This document shows positions 42,877-51,667 of a stretch of DNA of 64,000 nt, piece after piece. The translations under genes and the position numbers were made by a program. Within the stretch, counting starts at the first letter, position 1; each line of letters starts with the position of its first letter. The notes under the pieces were generated by a model. It did not search any database. It was given only the letters and a program-made list of their open reading frames with translations, and was not told the DNA's origin. The DNA is from an uncultured Armatimonadota bacterium. Lineage in GTDB: Bacteria > Armatimonadota > Fimbriimonadia > Fimbriimonadales > Fimbriimonadaceae. The stretch lies in contig CAIVDU010000053.1 in assembly GCA_903904815.1 (NCBI GenBank), positions 62,001-126,000 of the forward strand, written 5' to 3'.

Positions 42877-44910
42877 ATGGGCGCCGAACTAGACATGTCC
42901 CAATATCTTGACCTGTTCCTCCAGGAAGCGGAAGAGCAGCTCGAGATTCTTGAACAAGAGACTTTGCGACTTGAGACCGATCCGACTCCGGAACGACTCA
43001 GCGCTATTTTCCGCGCCGCGCACACTTTGAAGGGAAGTAGTCGCGCCATGGGTTTCTCCAATTTCGCTGGGGTCACCCATGAAATGGAGAACATTTTGGA
43101 TGCGCTGCGGGCCGGACAGCTCCAGACGACGACCGATTTGGCCAACGTGCTTCTCCGAGGAATCGACGCACTTGGTTCCTTGAAGGCGTCGATTGCCAGC
43201 GGAGATGGAGACGTCGGGGAGGTCCAAGACCTTATTAAGGAGTTACAGGCTTGCCTGTCTGGGGGCGGTCAGTCCCCGACGGCCACGGTCGCGCCTGCCG
43301 CTTCCAAAGAAAGAGCCAGACTCGAGCTCGCACCGGAAACAGTCGAGAACCTGAAAATCGCCGCGACTGACAAGGCGGTGCTATGTGCTCGCTTCTCGCT
43401 CATCCAGGACTGTGCGATGAAGTTTGCCCGAGCCTTCATGGCAATCTCCATCGTAACCGATGGGGGCGAACTGCTTGCTTCGATTCCAGCTCCAGAAGTG
43501 CTAGAGGAAGAGGCATTCGATGTCGACTTTGATCTCTACTTCCATCACCCTACTTCGATTGAGGATCTCAAAAAGCGATTTAGCCAGATCAGTGAAGTTA
43601 GCAAGTTTGAGCTAGAGCCATACCTCGCCAAGGTTGTCACCCAAGAAGTCGCTACGGAAAAGGCCTCCAACGATCATCCAGTTCAAGCTGATAACTCTGC
43701 GACTCCAAAGAAGAAGATGGAGGCGAGCCAGACTGTGCGCGTCGAAGTCACGCGCCTCGACCAGCTCATGAACCTCGTTGGAGAGCTTGTCATTGATCGA
43801 ACGCGCATTGCAGAACTCGGCAGCATCCTGAGCGCGAAGTACGACTCCGATGCGAACGTCGAGGCGCTTAGCGAGACGGTCACGCACATCTCCAGAATTA
43901 CGGCCGATTTGCAAGACCAGCTCATGAAAGCTCGAATGCTGCCGATTGAGACGGTCTTTAACCGCTTCCCAAGAATGGTTCGCGACCTGGCCCAAAAAAT
44001 GGGCAAGGACGTTCGCCTCGAGGTTATCGGCGGCGAAACCGAGCTTGACAGAAGCGTTATCGAAGTCATCGGCGATCCGCTGATTCACATTCTTCGAAAC
44101 TCGATTGACCACGGTCTTGAGGATCCAAAGGGACGCGAAAAGGCTGGAAAGTCAAAGACCGGATTGGTCGAGCTCATCGCCCGCCATCAAGACAATCACA
44201 TAGTGATTGAGATTCGCGACGACGGTAAGGGGCTTGACCTTGATCGAATCAAGCAGAAGGCGATCGATGCCGGACTTGTAACGGCCGAAGCGGCGACTCG
44301 ATTGACTCCTAAGGAAGTCACCAACTTCATCTTCGAGAGTGGTCTGAGCACTGCGGCAACCGTAAGCGAAGTCTCGGGCAGAGGCGTCGGAATGGACATC
44401 GTCCGTTCTAACATTCTCAAGCTCGGAGGACTTATCGATGTCGAGACCACGCCCGGAGTGGGAACGGTCTTCACACTAAGGTTACCGCTAACGCTGGCAA
44501 TTATCCGGGGCCTGCTGGTCCGGGCAAAGGGAATGGTCTACGTGCTGCCTCTCGGCTCGGTGGTTGAGACTCTGAGGATTGATCGAAGTGAAGTTCAAAC
44601 GGTCAGACAGCGCGAAGTTGTCGTGATTCGCGGAACGACTACTCCTCTCGTTCATCTGAAGAAGATCTTTGATGTGGGTGATGAGAATATCGAGGAGACC
44701 GACACCCTCTATGTGGTCGTGGTCGGTCTAGCCGAGCAGCGAGTTGGACTCGTCGTCGACGGACTGGTTGGAGAACACGAAGTAGTGATCAAGTCTCTCA
44801 GCCGCCACTGCGGTGAAGTAAGCGGAATCTCCGGCGCTACGATTCTTGGAAACGGAAAGGTCGCCTTGATCGTGGATGTCAACGGATTGTTGATCGGTGA
44901 AAGAAAATAG
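42877..44910 (+). CDS. cheA: chemotaxis histidine kinase CheA
   Basis: The 677-residue cytoplasmic kinase has: P1 HPt (about 1-115, phospho-acceptor His49 in FRAAHTLKG), a P2-like linker region that retains a small alpha/beta pattern (about 145-260), the P3 dimerisation helices (about 285-350, RLDQLMNLVGELVIDRTRI), the P4 ATPase (N box HILRNSIDHGLE, G1 DDGKGLD, G2 GRGVGMDI) and the P5 CheW-like domain to the end. It autophosphorylates and passes phosphate to CheY. It sits between cheW and an HDOD gene; no cheY, cheB or cheR lies in the window. Confidence 0.96.
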   Translation: MGAELDMSQYLDLFLQEAEEQLEILEQETLRLETDPTPERLSAIFRAAHTLKGSSRAMGFSNFAGVTHEMENILDALRAGQLQTTTDLANVLLRGIDALGSLKASIASGDGDVGEVQDLIKELQACLSGGGQSPTATVAPAASKERARLELAPETVENLKIAATDKAVLCARFSLIQDCAMKFARAFMAISIVTDGGELLASIPAPEVLEEEAFDVDFDLYFHHPTSIEDLKKRFSQISEVSKFELEPYLAKVVTQEVATEKASNDHPVQADNSATPKKKMEASQTVRVEVTRLDQLMNLVGELVIDRTRIAELGSILSAKYDSDANVEALSETVTHISRITADLQDQLMKARMLPIETVFNRFPRMVRDLAQKMGKDVRLEVIGGETELDRSVIEVIGDPLIHILRNSIDHGLEDPKGREKAGKSKTGLVELIARHQDNHIVIEIRDDGKGLDLDRIKQKAIDAGLVTAEAATRLTPKEVTNFIFESGLSTAATVSEVSGRGVGMDIVRSNILKLGGLIDVETTPGVGTVFTLRLPLTLAIIRGLLVRAKGMVYVLPLGSVVETLRIDRSEVQTVRQREVVVIRGTTTPLVHLKKIFDVGDENIEETDTLYVVVVGLAEQRVGLVVDGLVGEHEVVIKSLSRHCGEVSGISGATILGNGKVALIVDVNGLLIGERK

Positions 44911-44912
44911 TC

Positions 44913-45782
44913 ATGCAACAAAATGAAGTCAGTGCATTCATGAAGCGGTCGATCGACCACTCGCTAAAGCAGGTTCCGGCATTGCCGAACGCTGTGATGA
45001 AGGTGCTTGACGAAACTGAGAAGAACGAGCCAAGCGCGGCCAAGGTGGAGGCAATCGTCACCATGGATCAAGCTATCGTGGCTCGTCTTCTCAAAGTTGT
45101 GAACTCGGCCTACTACGGCTTGCCGGGACAAGTAGTTACCGTCGGGCAGGCGATCACGATCCTTGGACTTCAACAGGTTCGAAACCTGGTTCTGGGATTA
45201 GCCGCGTTTGGTGCATTCGCATCCAACTCGCCAAAGCAGGCCGAACTGCTACGAACATGCTGGCTCCATGGTCTGGCGACTGCTGGTTCGGCGAGCCAAC
45301 TAGGCAAGGAAGTGGGCCTCGGCTCAAAAGTACAGGATCTGTGCTTTGTCGGTGGTCTGATGCATGACCTGGGCAAACTCTTCCTCCTGACTCAGCTCCC
45401 ACAACCTTACGCAGAAGCGGCGAATCGGGCCAAGAAGTCTGGGTGCACGCTCGAAGAGATGGAGTCGCGCCTGTTCGGCATGAACCACGCTGAGATTGGC
45501 CAGATGCTCGTAGAGCGCTGGAACTTCCCAGAGTCCCTTTGCACACTTATTGGAAGTCACGAAGGCCCATTCACTGGGTCCGAGAATCCTGCGATCTGGT
45601 GTGTGCACCTCGGGGACTGTTTAACGAAAGACCTATACGGAGATCCCGAGCTTTTCAGCCGAGTCCCGGATCCTGTCGTTCTTGGAGAGCTGGGAATCAC
45701 AGAATCGAGAGCTATCGAGATTGTCGAGGTGGCGAAAGTTCGAGCCGCCGAAGCGCTTGAGCAACTGGGTGCCGCAGCCTAA
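44913..45782 (+). CDS. HDOD-domain protein
   Basis: A 289-residue protein with an HDOD domain (about 10-210) related to HD phosphohydrolases: KQVPALPNAVMKVL opens it, NSAYYGLPGQVVTVGQAITILGLQQVRNLVLG is the family core, and MHDLGK retains an HD-like pair. Known HDOD proteins act as signalling adaptors that link c-di-GMP, two-component systems and motility, mostly without enzyme activity. It lies two bases after cheA and 103 bases before fliD. Its position suggests a role in coupling the chemosensory array to motility. Confidence 0.9.
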   Translation: MQQNEVSAFMKRSIDHSLKQVPALPNAVMKVLDETEKNEPSAAKVEAIVTMDQAIVARLLKVVNSAYYGLPGQVVTVGQAITILGLQQVRNLVLGLAAFGAFASNSPKQAELLRTCWLHGLATAGSASQLGKEVGLGSKVQDLCFVGGLMHDLGKLFLLTQLPQPYAEAANRAKKSGCTLEEMESRLFGMNHAEIGQMLVERWNFPESLCTLIGSHEGPFTGSENPAIWCVHLGDCLTKDLYGDPELFSRVPDPVVLGELGITESRAIEIVEVAKVRAAEALEQLGAAA

Positions 45783-45835
45783 CCGAACCGCACTTTTGCG
45801 AGCATTTGTACTGGCTAAGCCGTTGAGGATCTAAT

Positions 45836-45864
45836 TGCGCTTACCGAGAATATCGGTAAGCGCA
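45836..45864. repeat. perfect 12-bp inverted repeat upstream of fliD
   Basis: TGCGCTTACCGA pairs with TCGGTAAGCGCA around GAATA, 22 bases before the fliD ATG. It could weaken fliD translation, terminate HDOD transcription inefficiently (no T-run) or act as an operator. Confidence 0.5.
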
Positions 45865-45885
45865 TTCGCACTTTGAGATTCTGAG

Positions 45886-48225
45886 ATGTCACTAAGTTCG
45901 GTCCTATCAGGCACTAGCTCTGGGAGCAGTTCATCCACAGCTTCGTCCAGCACCAGCGCGACGGCTGGCTCTCCAGTCTCGTTTACCGGCCTAGTCAGCG
46001 GTATCAATACCTCGAGCATCATTGCGAAGCTGACTCAGCTTGAGCAGAATCAGGTGACTGCTGTCCAGAATCAGCAGGCAAACCTGTCAAACCAGCAGCA
46101 GATCTATCAACAGGTCTCGTCCTACCTGGGAAACATGTCAACCGCGGCGGGAACGCTGAGTAGCTACGGCGCCTTTAATCTCGTAAGCGGGAATTCCTCA
46201 ACGCCAGCTACCGCAACCGTATCGGCTGGACTGGGCGCAACCGCAGGAACGTACAGTCTTTCTGTCTCACAGCTAGCTCAAGCTCAGAAAATTTCCACGA
46301 CGGCTCAGACCAATACGACAACGGCACTAGGCCTCGCGGGCGGAACTTTCGTCGTCAACGGTGAAGCGGTCCAGGTCACCTCCGCAGATTCGCTCAAGAC
46401 AATCGCCCAAAAAATCAACGGATTGAATAACGGGGTCACTGCGAGTCTTATCGATGGCGGTTCCGGAAGCGCCTACATGACTCTTGCCGCAAACAATAGC
46501 GGTCTTGCAAATCAGCTGCAGATCGCAGATCTGTCAGGAAATACGCTCTCGACTCTGGGCATCACGTCTGGGACCGCAACCACGCGGACTCCTCAGACAA
46601 ACGGGGCACTAAGCTACGGATTCACGAGTAGTTCACAAACGCTGGCGAGCATGATGGGCCTTCCCACGGGCGGTACGTACAACTTCTCAATCAACGGCGG
46701 AAGTGCGATCACCGTCAACACCGACACCGATTCTCTCCAATCAGTGGCCAACAAGATCAATGCGACCGGGTCCGGGGTAAGTGCCACGGTGAATACGGTG
46801 ACATCTGGATCGAACACCACGTACCAGTTGAGCATCACCTCACCGTCAGGGACGACGTTCTCGGATACCAATGGCCTGCTTCAGGGCCTTGGAGTCCTTC
46901 AATCGGCCCCAGGCAATCAACTCGTTCAGGCAAAAGACGCCAATTACAGTCTGGACGGAGTCAACCTCACGAGTTCGTCTAACACCATCACCTCGGCTAT
47001 CCCCGGAGCGACTCTGACGCTTCTACAGGGCAACACTACTACCTCCGGTGTCACTTCGCCTTCGACTTCGACGATTACGCTGAATCAGAACACATCGACG
47101 ATCATTTCAAACGTCAATGCGTTTGTCTCCGCGTTCAACAATGTCACCGACTATATTAACCAGAACAGCCAGTTCAATAGCACCAACTTCCAGAGTGGAC
47201 CCCTTTTTGGCGATCCCGTGGCACGACAGGTCCAGACGTCGATGTCGAATATGATTTTTGCGAACGTCCCGGGCACGACTGGCCAGTACACGAATTTGGC
47301 CGCCCTCGGATTTTCATTCAACGCAAGTGGCGATCTCACCGTTAACAGCACCACGCTGACCAGCGCACTCACGACCAATCCCAGCGCGGTGACCGCTCTA
47401 TTTCAGGCATCTGGCACCGGATCTTCGGCCAACTTGAATTTCGTGTCTAGTGGTTCAAAGTCGGTGCCCACCGGAACCGGAAGCTATGCGATCAATATTA
47501 CTCAGCCCGCAACTCAACAGGTTTACACGGCCACCACGGCCCAGACCACTGCGAATCCATCAACCGAGAATCTCACATTTTCCGGCCAGTCCTTCGGGTC
47601 AGCACCGTACGTCCTAGCCCTACCGGCGGGGGCCACACTCGACTCAACGATTGCAGCGATCAATAACGATGCAACCCTGAAAAACTTCGTTGTGGCCACA
47701 AACAACAACGGCTTCCTGAATATCCAAAGTCAAGTCTATGGTGGCAAGGGCAACTTTACCGTTGTCAGTAGTTCGGACGCTGCTTCTAACACATCAGGAA
47801 TTGGAAAGAGCGGCGGCACATACGTTTACGGGAACAACCTCATTGGCACGATCAACGGGGAGTTGGCTACCGGAAATGGACAGTATCTGGTCGGTAACTC
47901 GGGAAACAAGACGACCGATGGGCTCCAAATTCAGTACACCGGGACCTCAACCGGCGCGGTTGGCACGATCAAGTTCAACAACGGAATTGCTGTTCAAGCT
48001 CAAAGTCTCGCAAGTACCTTGACCGACTCGGCCAACGGCGTTCTGACTGCGGCATCCAACGGACTAACCGCTCAGATCACTGAGCTCAACAAGAAGATCA
48101 CCCAACTCAACACTGACCTTACAAACCAAACTTCCACTCTGCAAACAGAGTTCTCGAACATGGAGTCGGCGATTGCTGCCGCACAGCAGCAATCGACTCA
48201 GCTAAACAGCATCCTCAAGGGTTGA
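45886..48225 (+). CDS. fliD: flagellar hook-associated protein 2 (filament cap, FliD)
   Basis: A 779-residue exported protein with a FliD N-terminus (FTGLVSGINTSSIIAKLTQLE near residues 33-53), a long central region of repeated beta motifs, and a C-terminal helical coiled-coil (about 720-779, TELNKKITQLNTDLTNQTSTLQ). It caps the filament and folds flagellin. It is much longer than the usual 450-550 residues because of a central insertion rich in Thr, Ser and Asn (about 400-680), probably solvent-exposed. The first 30 residues are a Ser/Thr-rich tail. Codon usage and G+C appear like the neighbours. No fliS follows; it meets a convergent ABC permease two bases after the stop. Confidence 0.92.
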   Translation: MSLSSVLSGTSSGSSSSTASSSTSATAGSPVSFTGLVSGINTSSIIAKLTQLEQNQVTAVQNQQANLSNQQQIYQQVSSYLGNMSTAAGTLSSYGAFNLVSGNSSTPATATVSAGLGATAGTYSLSVSQLAQAQKISTTAQTNTTTALGLAGGTFVVNGEAVQVTSADSLKTIAQKINGLNNGVTASLIDGGSGSAYMTLAANNSGLANQLQIADLSGNTLSTLGITSGTATTRTPQTNGALSYGFTSSSQTLASMMGLPTGGTYNFSINGGSAITVNTDTDSLQSVANKINATGSGVSATVNTVTSGSNTTYQLSITSPSGTTFSDTNGLLQGLGVLQSAPGNQLVQAKDANYSLDGVNLTSSSNTITSAIPGATLTLLQGNTTTSGVTSPSTSTITLNQNTSTIISNVNAFVSAFNNVTDYINQNSQFNSTNFQSGPLFGDPVARQVQTSMSNMIFANVPGTTGQYTNLAALGFSFNASGDLTVNSTTLTSALTTNPSAVTALFQASGTGSSANLNFVSSGSKSVPTGTGSYAINITQPATQQVYTATTAQTTANPSTENLTFSGQSFGSAPYVLALPAGATLDSTIAAINNDATLKNFVVATNNNGFLNIQSQVYGGKGNFTVVSSSDAASNTSGIGKSGGTYVYGNNLIGTINGELATGNGQYLVGNSGNKTTDGLQIQYTGTSTGAVGTIKFNNGIAVQAQSLASTLTDSANGVLTAASNGLTAQITELNKKITQLNTDLTNQTSTLQTEFSNMESAIAAAQQQSTQLNSILKG

Positions 48226-48227
48226 AG

Positions 48228-49397
48228 TCAAACTCTGGTGAGAACCTCTTCGCGGTTAAACAGCCAGATCGCAACACGGATGGCAATTCCGGCAATCACA
48301 AGGCTGGTTCCTACCGTGATCGCCACCGCCAGCACGTCGGTCCTTCCGAGCAGCGCATTTCGAATGTTGTTGGCCGTGTTCAGGATGGGAATGAAGTTGA
48401 TCCAGAGTTTTGTTCCCAAATCCGTAAAGCCGATGACCTGGCTGAACACGGCCGGCAGGATGACGACGATGTTGACGAGAGCCAAATAGGTCTGTGCTTC
48501 GCGCGAGTTCTTCGCGTAGCTGCTGATCGCGATCAGGATACTGGCGAAGAAGGCAACGAGGGGAACCATCAACACGAGGATGGTCAAGCCCGACACTGGG
48601 CTTATACCGAAACCACCTTTGAACATTTCGCTCTTGCTTCCGGCCTGGCTAGCGCCGGCCAAAGCAAGACCTAGAAGAGCCGTAAGGCACCCGCCAAAGC
48701 AAACGGTTGCCAAGGCGAGAAATTTGCCAAGAACGATCTCAGTGCGCGACACCGGACTGATAAGCAGCGTTTCAAGCGTGTTCTTTTCCTTTTCGCCCGC
48801 GACCATGTCGCTCGATAGGGAAGCGCCTCCCGTGAAGGAGAAGAGCACGATCATGTACGGAAGGAGGCTAACGATAATCTGCCCGGCTCCCTGCGTTCCA
48901 ACCTTGACTTCGTGTGTCTTCAGCTGAATCGGGTCTGCGGCGACCTCCGGAATCCCATGCTGCCTAAGAGTAGAAATGAGTGCGACCCTCGACTGTTGCC
49001 GGATCAGTTGATCGACGCCAGCAAGCGCGATTTGGCTGGTGTCCTTTTGAGGATCGAAGTAGGCGGTAATGACCTGTTGAGGATGCTCCGAAGTCGGAGT
49101 CGGGCCCAACTCTAAGACGATTCCGGCTTTGCCGGATCGGATCATGGCCTCTCCCTCAGATACCGACCCGATCTCGATAATTGGGGAGTTCTTTGTCTTC
49201 AAGCCGGCGGCAGCCGGGTTAGTACTTTTCACGAGGTACAGCGTCTGCAATTTGGCCGTCGTCGCCGCTCCTTCGATGAATCCGAAGAGCTGGATCATCA
49301 TGAAGACCATAAAAATCGGCATCAGAAATGCCATGCGAACGCGCCGATCTCGAAACATCTCTTTTAGTTCTTTTCGAGTCACCTTGAGGGCATTCAC
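48228..49397 (-). CDS. ABC-2 type permease (NatB-like)
   Basis: A 389-residue inner-membrane protein: an N-terminal cytoplasmic helix with KELKEMFRDRRVRMAFLMP, one span, a large extracytoplasmic loop (about 50-185), and five spans in the C-terminal half around GEKEKNTLETLLISPVSRTEIVLGK. This is the ABC-2 export topology of NatB/CcmA type, which in Bacillus moves sodium. The substrate is unknown. It overlaps the natA-like gene by four bases and meets convergent fliD two bases away. Confidence 0.85.
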   Translation of the reverse strand: MNALKVTRKELKEMFRDRRVRMAFLMPIFMVFMMIQLFGFIEGAATTAKLQTLYLVKSTNPAAAGLKTKNSPIIEIGSVSEGEAMIRSGKAGIVLELGPTPTSEHPQQVITAYFDPQKDTSQIALAGVDQLIRQQSRVALISTLRQHGIPEVAADPIQLKTHEVKVGTQGAGQIIVSLLPYMIVLFSFTGGASLSSDMVAGEKEKNTLETLLISPVSRTEIVLGKFLALATVCFGGCLTALLGLALAGASQAGSKSEMFKGGFGISPVSGLTILVLMVPLVAFFASILIAISSYAKNSREAQTYLALVNIVVILPAVFSQVIGFTDLGTKLWINFIPILNTANNIRNALLGRTDVLAVAITVGTSLVIAGIAIRVAIWLFNREEVLTRV

Positions 49398-50155
49398 GAT
49401 TGGGCCTCCGTGCGATAGTTCGATTGAAAGCCAACCAACTTCAGGAACGCGGCTTCGAGTCGCGTTTCCCCGGTAGCCTCGTGCATCGAGGCAACCGATC
49501 CATCGTGGACGACCTTTCCGTCATGAATGATGCAAACGGTGTCGCACAACCTTTCCACTTCGCTCATGATGTGGGTGCTGAACACGATCGTCTTTCCGTG
49601 ATCTCGCTCCTCCTCGATGAATTCCATCACGGTCTGGCTAGCCACCACGTCGAGGCCAGCGGTAGGTTCGTCGAAGAACAGTACTTGGGGGTCATGGAGG
49701 ATCGTTCGAGCAATGCTGACGCGCTGCTTTTGGCCTGTAGAAAGCTTGTCGCAGAGTCGATCTGCAAACTCGTGAATTTCGAGTTTATCTTTCACGTACT
49801 GAACCCTTTCCCGCAATTTGGAGCCGCTTAGATCATAGAGAGTGCCGAAATATTCAATCATCTCGGTCGCGGTGAGGCGGCCATACAGAGCTGTCGATGT
49901 CGACATAAAGCCGATATTCGCCCGAACGCTCGTGGGGTCTTTCAAGACATCGAAGCCAGCGATTTCTGCCGATCCGCTAGTCGGCCGGATCATGGTGGAA
50001 AGCATTCGAAGCGTCGTCGTTTTGCCCGCTCCGTTGACACCTAACAGTCCAAGGATTCGACCTGGCTGGGCAACGAAACTCACTTCGTTGACGGCACGGA
50101 AGGCGCCCTTCTTCGGGTCTGAGAACTCTTTGACGAGTTCATGTGTACGAACCAT
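49394..50155 (-). CDS. ABC-2 transporter ATP-binding protein (NatA-like)
   Basis: A 253-residue ATPase: Walker A GVNGAGKTT (about 38-46), LSTGQKQR signature (136-143), Walker B VLFFDEPTAGLD, and the switch His in FSTHIMSEVERLCD. The sequence begins with MVRTHELVKEFSDPKKGAFRAVNEVSF. It energises the following permease, overlapped by four bases. Sodium or drug export is the family theme; no regulator of the natK/natR type is adjacent. Confidence 0.9.
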   Translation of the reverse strand: MVRTHELVKEFSDPKKGAFRAVNEVSFVAQPGRILGLLGVNGAGKTTTLRMLSTMIRPTSGSAEIAGFDVLKDPTSVRANIGFMSTSTALYGRLTATEMIEYFGTLYDLSGSKLRERVQYVKDKLEIHEFADRLCDKLSTGQKQRVSIARTILHDPQVLFFDEPTAGLDVVASQTVMEFIEEERDHGKTIVFSTHIMSEVERLCDTVCIIHDGKVVHDGSVASMHEATGETRLEAAFLKLVGFQSNYRTEAQS

Positions 50156-50204
50156 TCCGGTGATTCTATCTCAGCCACCGACGACCACTGGGCCAAGTGA
50201 CCGT

Positions 50205-50234
50205 GAGCCCTTAGATTCGGGCCCACGGTGGTAA
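50205..50234. other. hairpin between msrB and the ABC-2 ATPase
   Basis: CCGTG.GCCC pairs with GGGC.CACGG across an eight-base loop with one bulge on each side. It lies just after the msrB stop. No T-run follows on either strand, so termination would be weak. Confidence 0.3.
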
Positions 50235-50238
50235 GTGG

Positions 50239-50637
50239 TCAGAGCTTCTTGTGGAACGCGATAGACGCGCTGTTGATGCAGTATCTCAGACCCGTCGGAG
50301 TCTGGGGCGAATCGTTAAATACATGGCCTAGGTGGCCCTCGCAGGCTTTGCAGACGACTTCGATTCGAGTCATACCATGGCTTCGGTCCAAGATCTCCTC
50401 GACCTTCGACTTATCCACGGCTTCGTAAAAACTTGGCCAACCGCAATGAGAATCGAATTTCTCATTCGATGTGAATAACTCAGATCCACAGCCTGCGCAA
50501 ACATATCGACCATCCTCTTTGTGGTCCCAGTACTTGCCGGTGAAGGCCCGTTCCGTTCCTTTCTGACGCAAAACGTGAAAAGACTCCGGATCGAGTTGAG
50601 CTTTCCATTCCTCTTCAGACTTTTCAATTTCTCGCAT
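50239..50637 (-). CDS. msrB: peptide-methionine (R)-S-oxide reductase
   Basis: A 132-residue cytoplasmic repair enzyme that reduces methionine-R-sulfoxide. It carries the catalytic Cys120 in RYCINSAS, the structural zinc pairs Cys47/Cys50 (CAGC) and Cys96/Cys99 (CKAC), and Cys65 in the FDSHCGWPSF segment, the usual place of a resolving Cys. There is no signal peptide. msrA is not adjacent. It stands between mazG and the ABC-2 genes without overlap, so it may have its own promoter. Confidence 0.94.
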   Translation of the reverse strand: MREIEKSEEEWKAQLDPESFHVLRQKGTERAFTGKYWDHKEDGRYVCAGCGSELFTSNEKFDSHCGWPSFYEAVDKSKVEEILDRSHGMTRIEVVCKACEGHLGHVFNDSPQTPTGLRYCINSASIAFHKKL

Positions 50638-50687
50638 TGCTCTATCTACTCCGTTCTCGAGCGTCCGGTCGGTCGCTCAGCATGTAA

Positions 50688-51665
50688 CTAAACCGCCCGC
50701 TCTTGTTTTAGTTCCAATGACTTGGCTTGGACCCACAGTTGGTCCCATTCCTCTAGGGACAGTTCCCCAAGCGGCTTAGCCGCATGGCGTTCCATGGAAT
50801 GAAATCGTCGCGTAAAGCGGTCGACCATTTTGCGAAGGGCCTCTTCGGGATCGACCTTGGCCCACCGAGCTACGTTCACGAACGTGAAGAAAACATCTCC
50901 TAATTCGGCCTCGATTTCGCCAACGTCACCCACAGCGATTGCGGCCTTTAACTCAGCCTCTTCTTCAGTAACCTTCGCAAACACTTCATCTATCGATGGC
51001 CACTCGAATCCGGCCCGGACTGCCCTCTTGCTGACTTCGTAAGCTCGATGGAGGGCCGGCATGGCTCGAGGGATTCCAGCGAGGATCGATCTGTCGGCAT
51101 CCCCCTTTTCGACCTTCTTTATCTGGTCCCAATTCTTGAGCACGGTCTCGGCGTCCTCGGCAACAACCGTCCCGAACACGTGGGGATGGCGGCGAATCAG
51201 CTTGTCGACGATTTCCTGGGCGGCGTCGAACGTCGAGAATCCGCCGGCGAAGGCCTCGATCTGGCCGTGCATCACGGGCTGGAGGACCAGGTCGCCAAGC
51301 TCCTCCCTCAGCGAGTCTTTGGATCCCTCCTCGATGGCATCAATCACTTCGTAAGCTTCCTCGAGGAGATATTTCTTGAGAGTGTCGTGGGTTTGTGCCT
51401 GATCCCAAGGACACCCTCCGGGGCTCAATAATCGATCGACGATCTTGACCAGATGGTCGAGCGAGGTGGCCGGAGGAGGAAGCACAAGCACCTGGCCCTC
51501 ATGGAGTTCCATACCATTCAAGGCGGACACCTCGAACCCGTTCCCAATGAGCTCGACGACCGAAAAGTGTTCAGGGTAGGGACTGACGAGGGTTGCGCTC
51601 CTCAGCGAGTCCATCAAAGAGGCACTCGGCGCTTCCAATGTCAGCGTAACTACCCTGATCGCCAC
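50688..51665 (-). CDS. mazG: nucleoside triphosphate pyrophosphohydrolase MazG
   Basis: A 325-residue all-alpha NTP-PPase with the two MazG halves (about 70-190 and 200-310). The first has GGCPWDQAQTHDTLKKYLLEEAYE and REELGDLVLQ; the second has EEEAELKAAI and EAELGDVFFTFVNVARW. The metal-binding E-E-x-x-E...E-x-x-D pattern is complete in the first half. An N-terminal extension of about 65 residues precedes the first half, as in the longer MazG forms. It hydrolyses noncanonical and damaged NTPs and modulates (p)ppGpp stress survival in other bacteria. It starts two bases after the parvulin gene stop. Confidence 0.92.
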   Translation of the reverse strand: MAIRVVTLTLEAPSASLMDSLRSATLVSPYPEHFSVVELIGNGFEVSALNGMELHEGQVLVLPPPATSLDHLVKIVDRLLSPGGCPWDQAQTHDTLKKYLLEEAYEVIDAIEEGSKDSLREELGDLVLQPVMHGQIEAFAGGFSTFDAAQEIVDKLIRRHPHVFGTVVAEDAETVLKNWDQIKKVEKGDADRSILAGIPRAMPALHRAYEVSKRAVRAGFEWPSIDEVFAKVTEEEAELKAAIAVGDVGEIEAELGDVFFTFVNVARWAKVDPEEALRKMVDRFTRRFHSMERHAAKPLGELSLEEWDQLWVQAKSLELKQERAV

Positions 51666-51667
51666 CT

